Positions 1-5,139 of a stretch of DNA of 5,625 bases are shown piece by piece. Source of the stretch: an uncultured Pyrinomonas sp. (GTDB taxonomy: Bacteria > Acidobacteriota > Blastocatellia > Pyrinomonadales > Pyrinomonadaceae); assembly GCA_937135995.1 (NCBI GenBank), contig CAKZOF010000698.1:1-5625 (forward strand), in the 5' to 3' direction. Below the pieces are notes generated by a model. That model saw nothing but the letters and a program-made list of their open reading frames with translations. It was not told the DNA's origin and searched no databases. The position numbers were made by a program, and so were the translations under genes. Numbering within the stretch: position 1 is the stretch's first letter; every line of letters starts with the position of its first letter.

Positions 1-195
1 CTGCGTCGGGCGCGCCGCCGCCCCGGGTTGATGAACCTGCTTTCGCGGCAGCGATTCGATCTTTATGCAGAAAGTTATGCGCGCGCGCGTTTTTACCCGC
101 CGAACACGTTGCTCGACGGAGCCAAGGGACGTGAACATTTCTGGCTTATGCAGCAAGAGGTGATCGCGCGGTTAGACCAACAGGGCACGATCTGA
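1..195 (+). CDS. C-terminal fragment of a protein, possibly a carbon-nitrogen hydrolase (nitrilase superfamily)
   Basis: The frame is open from the first base of the window to a TGA at 193-195, giving 64 residues; the start lies outside the window. It is very arginine-rich at first (LRRARRRPG), then reads NLLSRQRFDLYAESY, FYPPNTLLDG and REHFWLMQQEVIARLDQQGTI. A short basic stretch, then an N-L-x-x-R-Q-R-F-x-L-Y block and a final helix ending in 'GxI' resembles from memory the C-terminal tail of nitrilase-superfamily amidases. None of the Glu-Lys-Cys catalytic residues of that family fall in the window, so the assignment is tentative. The clear stop and the protein-like composition support a real gene. 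It runs towards the minus-strand row and is convergent with the DUF3598-like gene. If the family call is right, a second C-N bond hydrolase lies beside the cyclic amidohydrolase cluster. Confidence 0.5.
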   Translation: MRRARRRPGLMNLLSRQRFDLYAESYARARFYPPNTLLDGAKGREHFWLMQQEVIARLDQQGTI

Positions 196-299
196 TGCGC
201 AGTACTCCATCCACGATCGTGTCCGCGCTGGTTTCCGGTCGGCATACTCCGACGTGCGCTCCGGCCAACATAGACCTCTTTCGACGGAAAAGCGAAAGG

Positions 300-322
300 T
301 GCGAGCTGTTCCTGCGCTCGCA
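300..322 (-). terminator. Hairpin, possible weak terminator for the minus-strand row
   Basis: TGCGAGC (300-306) and GCTCGCA (316-322) form a perfect 7-base-pair stem with a 9-base loop. Read on the minus strand, the stem is followed by CCTTTCGCTTTTCC, which is T-rich but has no uninterrupted T run. It lies about 150 bases past the stop of the DUF3598-like gene. It is better placed for minus-strand transcripts than for the plus-strand gene, but it is not a textbook intrinsic terminator. Confidence 0.25.
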
Positions 323-335
323 ATTGGTTCGCTGA

Positions 336-349
336 ATCGGCGCGCCGAT
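336..349. repeat. 14-base perfect palindrome
   Basis: ATCGGCGCGCCGAT equals its own reverse complement. It is flanked by short direct repeats GGTTCGC at 326-332 and 351-357. It could be a protein binding site or part of a 3'-end structure. GC-rich DNA with many GCGCGC runs makes chance palindromes of this kind fairly common, so no function is claimed. Confidence 0.4.
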
Positions 350-407
350 CGGTTCGCCTCTTCAATCCGGCCGATCGCTCGTTCTGCGCCAATCGATGCG
401 TCCTTTT

Positions 408-431
408 GGCTGACCGCTTACCTTGCGTTCG
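408..431. repeat. 24-base direct repeat, downstream copy of the DUF3598-like gene's 3' end
   Basis: Bases 408-431 match bases 481-504 at 23 of 24 positions; the single difference is C at 414 against T at 487. The offset is 73 bases. The copy at 481-504 encodes the E-R-K-V-S-D-Q-P stretch near the end of the DUF3598-like protein. This copy lies past that gene's stop codon and would encode E-R-K-V-S-G-Q-P on the same strand. The match ends sharply on both sides. Confidence 0.75.
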
Positions 432-445
432 GCACGACGAACGCA
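424..445. other. Inverted repeat (8-base-pair stem) after the DUF3598-like gene
   Basis: TGCGTTCG (424-431) pairs perfectly with CGAACGCA (438-445) across a 6-base loop. On the minus strand it begins 28 bases past the DUF3598-like stop codon at 474-476. Neither strand has a T run after the stem, so a classical intrinsic terminator is unlikely. It may protect the mRNA 3' end. One arm lies inside the 24-base repeat at 408-431. Confidence 0.35.
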
Positions 446-473
446 GAGTGTCTCCGCCGAGAGGGACAATCTT

Positions 474-932
474 TCAAATCGGCTGATCGCTTACCTTGCG
501 TTCGTCGATCACTGTCAGCTTCGTGAATTGACCGTGCTCGAAATGTTGCCAGACGCGCGCCCGATGGCGGTCATCAACGAGCGTGATGATTTCGCTGTAC
601 TCTTCGTGCGGGCGGTCTTTGTAAATCCAACGCAGCACGATCGTTTTATCGTCAACTTCGCGTGCCTCGCCGCACAAGCGTTCATTGTCGAACCGAAGCG
701 CGCCAGCGGCGAACACGCCCGGAAACTCTTTCGTCTCCGTGCGTCCGTCATCCCACATGTACTCGTTGCGTTGGAACCACTCGTCGCCGCGCTTGATGCA
801 GGTCAGGCGGCTGCGGTGGTGATCCAGTATTTGCCCCGTGCGTGCGTCCATGCGCGTGTAAGTTCCTTCCCACACGCCATGATGTTTCTCGAAGACGGGG
901 AACGGTTCCGCGTTCGTTCTCGCTTCTTTCAT
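474..932 (-). CDS. DUF3598-like small protein (predicted lipocalin/FABP-like barrel)
   Basis: The product has 152 residues, with ATG at 930-932. The sequence GAGGAGAG (minus strand, 941-948) sits 8 bases upstream and decides the start. Residues 17-30 read HHGVWEGTYTRMDA. The N-H-G-V-W-x-G-x-[FY]-T-R type of opening is what I associate with DUF3598. A strand-rich body follows, with RNEYMWDDGRTE (55-66), a F-P-G-V-F turn (70-74), LRFDNERLCGEA (79-90) and a final strand KLTVIDERKVS (138-148). There is no signal peptide or membrane segment, so it is probably cytosolic. Known DUF3598 proteins are, to my knowledge, often longer with two barrel-like halves; this one has room for one. It follows the aldehyde dehydrogenase by 52 bases and is the last gene of the row. 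Ligand and function are unknown. Its last codons are repeated downstream at 408-431. Confidence 0.65.
   Translation of the reverse strand: MKEARTNAEPFPVFEKHHGVWEGTYTRMDARTGQILDHHRSRLTCIKRGDEWFQRNEYMWDDGRTETKEFPGVFAAGALRFDNERLCGEAREVDDKTIVLRWIYKDRPHEEYSEIITLVDDRHRARVWQHFEHGQFTKLTVIDERKVSDQPI
481..504. repeat. 24-base direct repeat, copy inside the DUF3598-like gene
   Basis: This is the coding partner of the repeat at 408-431 (23 of 24 identical). It covers the last codons before P-I-stop. Because it is inside the coding region, it is the likelier source copy, and the one in the spacer the likelier duplicate or remnant. Confidence 0.75.
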
Positions 933-940
933 GTCACTAT

Positions 941-948
941 CTCTCCTC
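941..948 (-). promoter_or_regulatory. Ribosome binding site of the DUF3598-like gene
   Basis: GAGGAGAG on the minus strand lies 8 bases before the ATG at 930-932. It fixes this start, and there is no competing in-frame start close by. Confidence 0.7.
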
Positions 949-984
949 GATGATCTTGCTCGTTTAGAGAACTTTTGCGGCGCG

Positions 985-2460
985 TCATGTCAGCCACGGG
1001 AAGATCTTTCCGCTGTAGTTGACGTAAACGCCTTTGAGCTTGGTGTAATTCTCCAGGGCTTCGAGACCGAAGTTCTGGCCCCAGCCGCTCGACTTGCGCA
1101 AGCCTGCGGGCATCTGCGGCACCATGTATTGCGGCATGTTGACGAAGACCAGTCCGGCATCGAGCGCGCTAGCGACTCTGTGGACGCGGTCGGCATCCTT
1201 GGTCCAAAAGTAGGCCGACAATCCGTAGTCCACTCCGTTGGCGAGCGCAATGGCTTCTTCTTCCGTGCGGAACGAAGTGATGCCGATGACCGGACCGAAG
1301 ATCTCCTCACGCGCGATGCGCATCTGTGGGCGGACGCGACCAAAGACGGTCGGCGCGAAGTAAAAGCCACGGCGAAGTCTCTCCGGCAGATCGCGCGGCG
1401 GCGCGCCGCCGGTCAGCAGTTCAGCGCCTTCGGCACAGCCCGAAGCAACGTAGGAGGAGACTCGTTCGAGATGAGCGCGGCTGATCAGCGGACCGCAATG
1501 CGTCGCCGGGTCGTGCGGTTCGCCGACGCGAATCGAGCGCGCTTTGTCGATCAAAAGCTCGGTCACGCGATCGGCCACGCGCTCTTCGACGAGCACACGG
1601 CTCGCCGCGAGGCAGAACTGTCCGTTGTTGGCCAAGCCTGCTTGGAGCGCGCCGTTCACTGCAAGGTCGAGATCGGCGTCGGCGAAGATGATGTTGGCCG
1701 CTTTGCCACCCAGCTCGAGAAGGAACGGTTTCACTTGCCGGGCACACTCTTGACCGATCAAGCGTCCCACTTCGGTCGAACCAGTGAAGCAGATCTTGGC
1801 CACCTGCGGATGACGCACCAGCGCCGCGCCGGCCCGTTCGCCGAAACCGTGCACAACGTTGACTACGCCTTCGGGAAGTCCCGCTTCCAGACACAACTGG
1901 CCCAGCAGCGAGGTGGTCAGCGGCGTCTGCTCGGCCATCTTGATGACGACCGTGTTGCCGGCGGCCAGCGCTGGCGCGATCTTGAGCGAGGCCATCACCA
2001 GAGGAAAATTCCACGGCGCGATGGCGCCGACGACTCCCAGCGGCTCGCGCACGGCGTAGCGGTGCACGCCCGGTTCATTGGCCACTACAGGCGTGCGGAG
2101 TTTGTCGGCGGCACCAGCGTAGAAACGCCAGAAATCGACGCAGAAGGGGAGGTCAATGTGACGATTGGCCGCCAAGGGTTTGCCGGAATCGAGCGTCTCG
2201 GCGGCAGCCAGTTCCTCGGCGCGCGCTTCGATCAACTCGGCGACGCGGTAGAGCAAGCGTCCGCGCTCGGCAGGCGTAATCTTCGACCAAGGACCTTGAA
2301 AAGCGCGCAGAGCGGCTTTCACCGCAGCATCAACGTCGGTTTCATCGCCGGCGGCGACCTCGGCGAACTGCTCGCCGGTCGCCGGATTTTCGCTGGCGAA
2401 ATAGCTGCCGGAGTGCGATGGAACTTCGCGCCCGTCGATCAAATGATAGATTCGCCGCAT
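985..2460 (-). CDS. NAD(P)-dependent aldehyde dehydrogenase (betaine/hydroxymuconic-semialdehyde DH-like)
   Basis: The product has 491 residues, the usual length for the soluble ALDH superfamily, and oxidises an aldehyde to the carboxylic acid with NAD(P)+. All core elements are present: PWNFP (149-153) with the oxyanion Asn151; the cofactor Lys174; FTGSTEVG (225-232) of the Rossmann fold; the general base Glu249 in LLELGGK; the nucleophile Cys283 in NNGQFC; and EEIFGP (385-390). It should be an active cytosolic enzyme. Two departures are visible. The usual K-P-[AS]-E after the cofactor lysine is K-M-A-E (174-177), and the usual P-F-G-G-x-K near the C-terminus is P-A-G-L-R-K (451-456). The ATG at 2458-2460 follows AAGGGAGAG (2463-2471). 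The substrate cannot be read from sequence; overall it looks like the betaine-aldehyde, aminoaldehyde or muconic-semialdehyde branch. It sits between two DUF genes in the same orientation. Confidence 0.95.
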   Translation of the reverse strand: MRRIYHLIDGREVPSHSGSYFASENPATGEQFAEVAAGDETDVDAAVKAALRAFQGPWSKITPAERGRLLYRVAELIEARAEELAAAETLDSGKPLAANRHIDLPFCVDFWRFYAGAADKLRTPVVANEPGVHRYAVREPLGVVGAIAPWNFPLVMASLKIAPALAAGNTVVIKMAEQTPLTTSLLGQLCLEAGLPEGVVNVVHGFGERAGAALVRHPQVAKICFTGSTEVGRLIGQECARQVKPFLLELGGKAANIIFADADLDLAVNGALQAGLANNGQFCLAASRVLVEERVADRVTELLIDKARSIRVGEPHDPATHCGPLISRAHLERVSSYVASGCAEGAELLTGGAPPRDLPERLRRGFYFAPTVFGRVRPQMRIAREEIFGPVIGITSFRTEEEAIALANGVDYGLSAYFWTKDADRVHRVASALDAGLVFVNMPQYMVPQMPAGLRKSSGWGQNFGLEALENYTKLKGVYVNYSGKIFPWLT

Positions 2461-2622
2461 GACTCTCCCTTGATTCGACTTCGAGCGTGACTCTGCGCGC
2501 CAGCATGAATCTTTTTCAACTGGCGACTTCCGATGCGCTCTCGTTTATCCGCCGATGCAGGCGACATTCTTTGTGGTCGAGCGCACACCTGTTGGGAAAG
2601 CGACCCGAGACCGTTTCGCCGC
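2461..2622 (-). other. 162-base gap between the DUF1838 gene and the aldehyde dehydrogenase
   Basis: This is the widest gap in the minus-strand row. It holds the ALDH ribosome binding site and one weak inverted repeat, CGCCAG (2498-2503) with CTGGCG (2520-2525), separated by 16 bases. On the minus strand TTGAAA falls inside that loop, but no TATAAT-like box follows at 16-18 bases. I see no clear promoter or terminator, so the ALDH could be read through from upstream or have its own unrecognised promoter. Confidence 0.4.
2463..2471 (-). promoter_or_regulatory. Ribosome binding site of the aldehyde dehydrogenase
   Basis: AAGGGAGAG on the minus strand lies immediately upstream of the ATG at 2458-2460; the GGGAG core ends about 5 bases from it. 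It supports this start for a protein beginning MRRIYHLIDG. Confidence 0.6.
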
Positions 2623-3402
2623 TCAGCTTTCGCCGTCGCTTTGCAAGCGCCGAATTTCGGTCAGATCTTTGGGCGGCTCGCGCCAAAGCGGCGCCTCGCG
2701 TTCGAGATAATCGCGAATAGTCGCCGGAAGATCGGCGTAGCGCGTCACCCGGCGACAAACCAGCTGAAAGACTCCCTGCCCGCCGCCGAAGAAGGGCGGA
2801 AGCGTGCCGAAACGGTTCCAACTCAAGTGATGCGCGCCGTTCGGCTCGTACCAGAAATCGTAGTTTTCGTAAGCCTCGTAGCGCAGCGGGCCATCAAGAT
2901 TGATGAAGAGTGGCGAGCTGAAGACAAGGCGATCGCCGATGCGGCGCGCGTGCGTTGCCGTTCCCGGACCGAGGCGCTGCCGACGCCGGCCTGCGCCCTG
3001 TTCAACCCACGTGACCAGTTGCCCGTCGCGCAGCTCATAAGTGATCATCTGGTAGGGATAGGCTATCGGGCGCACGATCTGATCGCCGACCTTGCGCAAG
3101 ACCTCGTTGGTGCGCGGGTCGCGGTAGATGAAGATTTTGCGGTTGAGTTGGACCACTTTCAGTGGATCGTTCGGGTCGCGCAGCGCGCGCGCTGTGTCGA
3201 TGCCTTCCATGCGCGCGATCAGTCGCCCGTCGGGGTAGGAATAGACTTCGCCGATGCAATACCAGTAGACCGGCTCGCCCGTTCCGGCGCGCAACTCGAT
3301 GAACTTCTTGAAGAGATCTGGGTCGAATCCGTCGGCTCGCATCTGTGTCGTCATTTGCGTCGCTACCAGCAGGATCAGCGCTGTTCTCCAAAGTCTTCGC
3401 AT
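2623..3402 (-). CDS. DUF1838 family protein with a likely signal peptide
   Basis: The product has 259 residues, with ATG at 3400-3402 and GAGGAGGG (3407-3414) 4 bases upstream. Residues 1-23 (MRRLWRTALILLVATQ then MTTQMRA) have two to three basic residues, a hydrophobic core and a small residue at the end, a plausible Sec signal cleaved after Ala23. The mature part has the pattern I associate with DUF1838: a 'L-R-x-G...V-Y-W-Y-x-I-G-x-V-Y' start (38-54), an R-M-E-G-I-D block (64-69), FIYRDPRTNEVL (91-102), and a tryptophan- and tyrosine-rich C-terminal half (YEAYENYDFWYEP, 175-187). No catalytic motif is recognisable and no biochemical function is known to me for the family. It follows the YciI-like gene by 21 bases, so the two are almost certainly co-transcribed. 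An exported protein in a cluster of cytosolic enzymes hints at a role in binding or processing a substrate outside the membrane, which is inference only. Confidence 0.8.
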   Translation of the reverse strand: MRRLWRTALILLVATQMTTQMRADGFDPDLFKKFIELRAGTGEPVYWYCIGEVYSYPDGRLIARMEGIDTARALRDPNDPLKVVQLNRKIFIYRDPRTNEVLRKVGDQIVRPIAYPYQMITYELRDGQLVTWVEQGAGRRRQRLGPGTATHARRIGDRLVFSSPLFINLDGPLRYEAYENYDFWYEPNGAHHLSWNRFGTLPPFFGGGQGVFQLVCRRVTRYADLPATIRDYLEREAPLWREPPKDLTEIRRLQSDGES

Positions 3403-3406
3403 TTTG

Positions 3407-3414
3407 CCCTCCTC
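3407..3414 (-). promoter_or_regulatory. Ribosome binding site of the DUF1838 gene
   Basis: GAGGAGGG on the minus strand is a near-perfect Shine-Dalgarno, 4 bases before the ATG at 3400-3402. It lies within the 21-base gap after the YciI-like gene and confirms the start that includes the signal peptide. Confidence 0.75.
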
Positions 3415-3423
3415 GATCGCGCT

Positions 3424-3723
3424 TCATTCAGGGACAACTTTGATCCACTCGCGCAAGCGATAGTCGTAAAGCCCTTGTTCGACGAGCGGATCGCGGTCTG
3501 CCAGTTGGCGCGCCTCTTCTTCCGTGGTGCAGGCTAGGACGTAGAAACCGGCGCCCAATTCGTCTGCATTCTGCTCGGCGAAGGGGCCGGCGAGCAAGCA
3601 CTGCCCCTGGCGTCCGAGCTGCTTGAAATAGGCCGTATGCTCGGCGAGCACTCGGCGCGCTAGGTCGTCGCCGACGGTGGACCGTTTTGGCGTCCGATGA
3701 ATGGTGACGAACCAGTGACGCAT
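3424..3723 (-). CDS. YciI-like protein (YCII-related domain)
   Basis: The product has 99 residues, the normal size of a stand-alone YciI protein. It starts at the ATG 3721-3723, with AAGGAG (3731-3736) 7 bases upstream. The whole chain is one alpha/beta domain: a first strand HWFVTIHRT (3-11), then EHTAYFKQL (28-36) with the conserved His29, LLAGPFAE (43-50), the strand GAGFYVLAC (57-65), EEEARQLADRDPLVEQGLYDY (68-88) with the conserved Asp in 'A-x-x-D-P', and a C-terminal strand REWIKVV (91-97). YciI proteins have a ferredoxin-like fold with a His-Asp pair proposed to be catalytic; some are dehalogenase- or isomerase-like pathway enzymes, but most have no known role. It sits 18 bases after the transporter and 21 before the DUF1838 gene. 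This argues for a job in the same pathway rather than housekeeping. Confidence 0.88.
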   Translation of the reverse strand: MRHWFVTIHRTPKRSTVGDDLARRVLAEHTAYFKQLGRQGQCLLAGPFAEQNADELGAGFYVLACTTEEEARQLADRDPLVEQGLYDYRLREWIKVVPE

Positions 3724-3730
3724 CGTCTTA

Positions 3731-3736
3731 CTCCTT
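3731..3736 (-). promoter_or_regulatory. Ribosome binding site of the YciI-like gene
   Basis: AAGGAG on the minus strand sits in the 18-base gap after the transporter stop (3742-3744), 7 bases before the ATG at 3721-3723. The tight packing indicates translation from a shared mRNA. Confidence 0.7.
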
Positions 3737-3741
3737 GCACG

Positions 3742-5034
3742 TCAACGTGCCAGTGCCAGCGGCGTTTTGATCATTGCGGCGCGCAGCCTGTAGAGCGCGT
3801 AGGCCATCAGCAGCGCTCCGCCCGCGGCGATGATCACGCCGTAAAAGGCCAGGGCGTAGTCGCCGCCAGCGGCGCTCGCCAGTCTGCCGGTGAGATAGGT
3901 TCCGGTGGCACCGCCGATGGTTTCGATGACGATCACCGTTCCCAAAATGCGTCCGATGTCGCGCAGTCCGAACGTCTCCACCGCCAGCAGTTGAATGAGC
4001 ACGAATGTTCCGCCGTAACCGAGTCCAAACGGGATGAGAAAGAGGAAAGCCGTTTGCGGCGTCGGACGAAGCAGCAGCAGCGTCGCGGCGAACATCAAGC
4101 TGCAACAGACGAGCATGACGCGCGCCGGCGGCAAGCGGTCGCTCAACCAGCCGAAGAGAAACTTGCCTCCGACGCTCGTGATGAAGAGCGTCGCTTGCGC
4201 CACGCTCGCCATCTCGCGCGATAGCCCGATGCGCGGCGTTTGCAGGTAAAGGATGAACTGTTGGCTGGTGGTGAAGATCGGGTAGAAGAGCAGCGCCGCG
4301 CACGCGCCGAAGACCCAGAAGATGGGCGTGCGTAAGGCTTGGTTGAGCGTCATGCCAGCGAGTTGTTCGGCGCGCGTGGCGTCTTCAGGCGCGAGCTGAT
4401 CGCCATCGGGCGAGAGTCCCACTTCTCGCGGGTGGTCGCGCACGAAGAGCAGCACGGCCGGCAACAGCACGACCCAAACAAGCAAGCTGACGATGAGCAC
4501 AGCCGTGCGCCAGCCATAAAGCCCGATCAACGGTGTGGCAATCGTCGGGACGAGCACGCCGCCGAAACTCGTCCCCGTGATCACGATGCCCATCGCCGTT
4601 CCGCGACGGCGGCGGAACCAGTTCGAGATGAGCACTGTGTTGATCAACAGACCGACGAACCCGAGCGAAAGGCCGAACATGACGTGAGCCGCATAAACGT
4701 GCGCGGGTGCGGTCGCGCGCGAGTAGAGCAGAAGGGCCACGCCGAGTACGACACAGCCAACACACATCAGCAGTTGCAATCTGAAGCGTGCAACCAATAT
4801 GCCCGCCACGGGCGAAAAGAGACCCGCGGTGAGAAACGTCAACGATGCCGCCGTGCCGATCACGCTCGGCGCAAGCTGCGGCGTCGCGGCACCCGTTCTC
4901 ACCAGATCGTCGAGCAACGGTCGGTAAAAGACGGGGAGGCCGCCGATGGAAAGGCCGTTGCTGATCATCATCGCCAGCGTGGAGATGGCGACGATGATCC
5001 AGCCGTGAAGGAACTTGCGCTCGCCAGAGATCAT
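3742..5034 (-). CDS. Major facilitator superfamily transporter (MCT / oxalate-formate antiporter-like)
   Basis: The product has 430 residues and about 12 predicted membrane helices, in the inner membrane. The N-terminus, FLHGWIIVAISTLAMMISNG (8-27), is the typical first helix of monocarboxylate or oxalate-formate type carriers. NWFRRRRGTAMGI (138-150) is the basic loop before helix 5. A long central loop follows, with RDHPREVGLSPDGD (199-212), and GKFLFGWLSDRLPPARVM (290-307) is the second-half motif between helices 8 and 9. These carriers move small organic anions or other small polar solutes, usually with protons or by exchange; the substrate is not readable here. The start chosen is the ATG at 5032-5034, preceded by GGGAG (5041-5045). 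A GTG 24 codons upstream (5104-5106) is in frame but has no Shine-Dalgarno and would add a non-membrane leader. The gene probably supplies the pathway with its substrate. Confidence 0.9.
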   Translation of the reverse strand: MISGERKFLHGWIIVAISTLAMMISNGLSIGGLPVFYRPLLDDLVRTGAATPQLAPSVIGTAASLTFLTAGLFSPVAGILVARFRLQLLMCVGCVVLGVALLLYSRATAPAHVYAAHVMFGLSLGFVGLLINTVLISNWFRRRRGTAMGIVITGTSFGGVLVPTIATPLIGLYGWRTAVLIVSLLVWVVLLPAVLLFVRDHPREVGLSPDGDQLAPEDATRAEQLAGMTLNQALRTPIFWVFGACAALLFYPIFTTSQQFILYLQTPRIGLSREMASVAQATLFITSVGGKFLFGWLSDRLPPARVMLVCCSLMFAATLLLLRPTPQTAFLFLIPFGLGYGGTFVLIQLLAVETFGLRDIGRILGTVIVIETIGGATGTYLTGRLASAAGGDYALAFYGVIIAAGGALLMAYALYRLRAAMIKTPLALAR

Positions 5035-5139
5035 CTTCTGCTCCCAGCCATCCAAGATCCCCGAGCATCGCGCGCCGTTCAGTTGAGCGACGGTTGCGGT
5101 CGCCACGTGCGCTTGGCGCGGGGCGAAATCGGCGCAATT
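5035..5139 (-). other. 105-base gap between amidohydrolase and transporter
   Basis: It holds the transporter's ribosome binding site and a small inverted repeat (GCGAC / GTCGC in minus-strand orientation, around 5086-5102). It is long enough for a promoter, but I see no convincing -35/-10 pair. It stays open in the transporter's frame back to the GTG at 5104-5106, so a longer protein cannot be wholly excluded. Confidence 0.4.
5041..5045 (-). promoter_or_regulatory. Ribosome binding site deciding the transporter start
   Basis: GGGAG on the minus strand is 6 bases before the ATG at 5032-5034. The alternative GTG start at 5104-5106 has only CGCCAAGCGC upstream, so this site favours the shorter protein. 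Confidence 0.6.

Larger units (their letters stand above)
196..473. other. Non-coding spacer between convergent genes, rich in palindromes and partial repeats
   Basis: These 278 bases separate the stop of the left-edge gene from the stop of the DUF3598-like gene, so both genes end here and any signal should be a terminator or processing site. I see several inverted repeats (listed separately), a 10-base palindrome CACGATCGTG at 212-221, a 5-base stem GTCGG/CCGAC at 238-253, three CGATCG hexamers (214, 346 and 372), and a second copy of the end of the DUF3598-like gene at 408-431. Open frames cross the spacer on both strands, but none has a convincing ribosome binding site or a recognisable protein. 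Confidence 0.6.

Noticed and set aside
93..392. Minus-strand 99-codon frame in the convergent spacer
   Set aside because: It would start with TTG without a Shine-Dalgarno, overlap the end of the plus-strand gene, and shows no protein-like pattern.
408..504. CRISPR or tandem-repeat array
   Set aside because: There are only two copies of a 24-base unit, one inside a gene and with one mismatch, and the intervening sequence does not repeat again.
423..953. Plus-strand frame of 176 codons opposite the DUF3598-like gene
   Set aside because: The minus-strand product has a good start, a ribosome binding site and a family-like motif; this frame has none.
931..2490. Long plus-strand open frame (519 codons) opposite the aldehyde dehydrogenase
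   Set aside because: It lies entirely against a gene with all ALDH catalytic motifs. It shows no domain of its own and is rich in Arg, His and Gly as expected from the reverse of GC-rich codons.
2533..3537. Plus-strand open frame of 334 codons opposite the DUF1838 gene
   Set aside because: It overlaps both the DUF1838 and YciI-like genes on the other strand, with no ribosome binding site and no recognisable motif.
5035..5106. Upstream GTG start giving a 454-residue transporter
   Set aside because: It has no Shine-Dalgarno and a non-membrane leader, whereas the ATG at 5032-5034 has GGGAG at a good distance and begins just before the first membrane helix.
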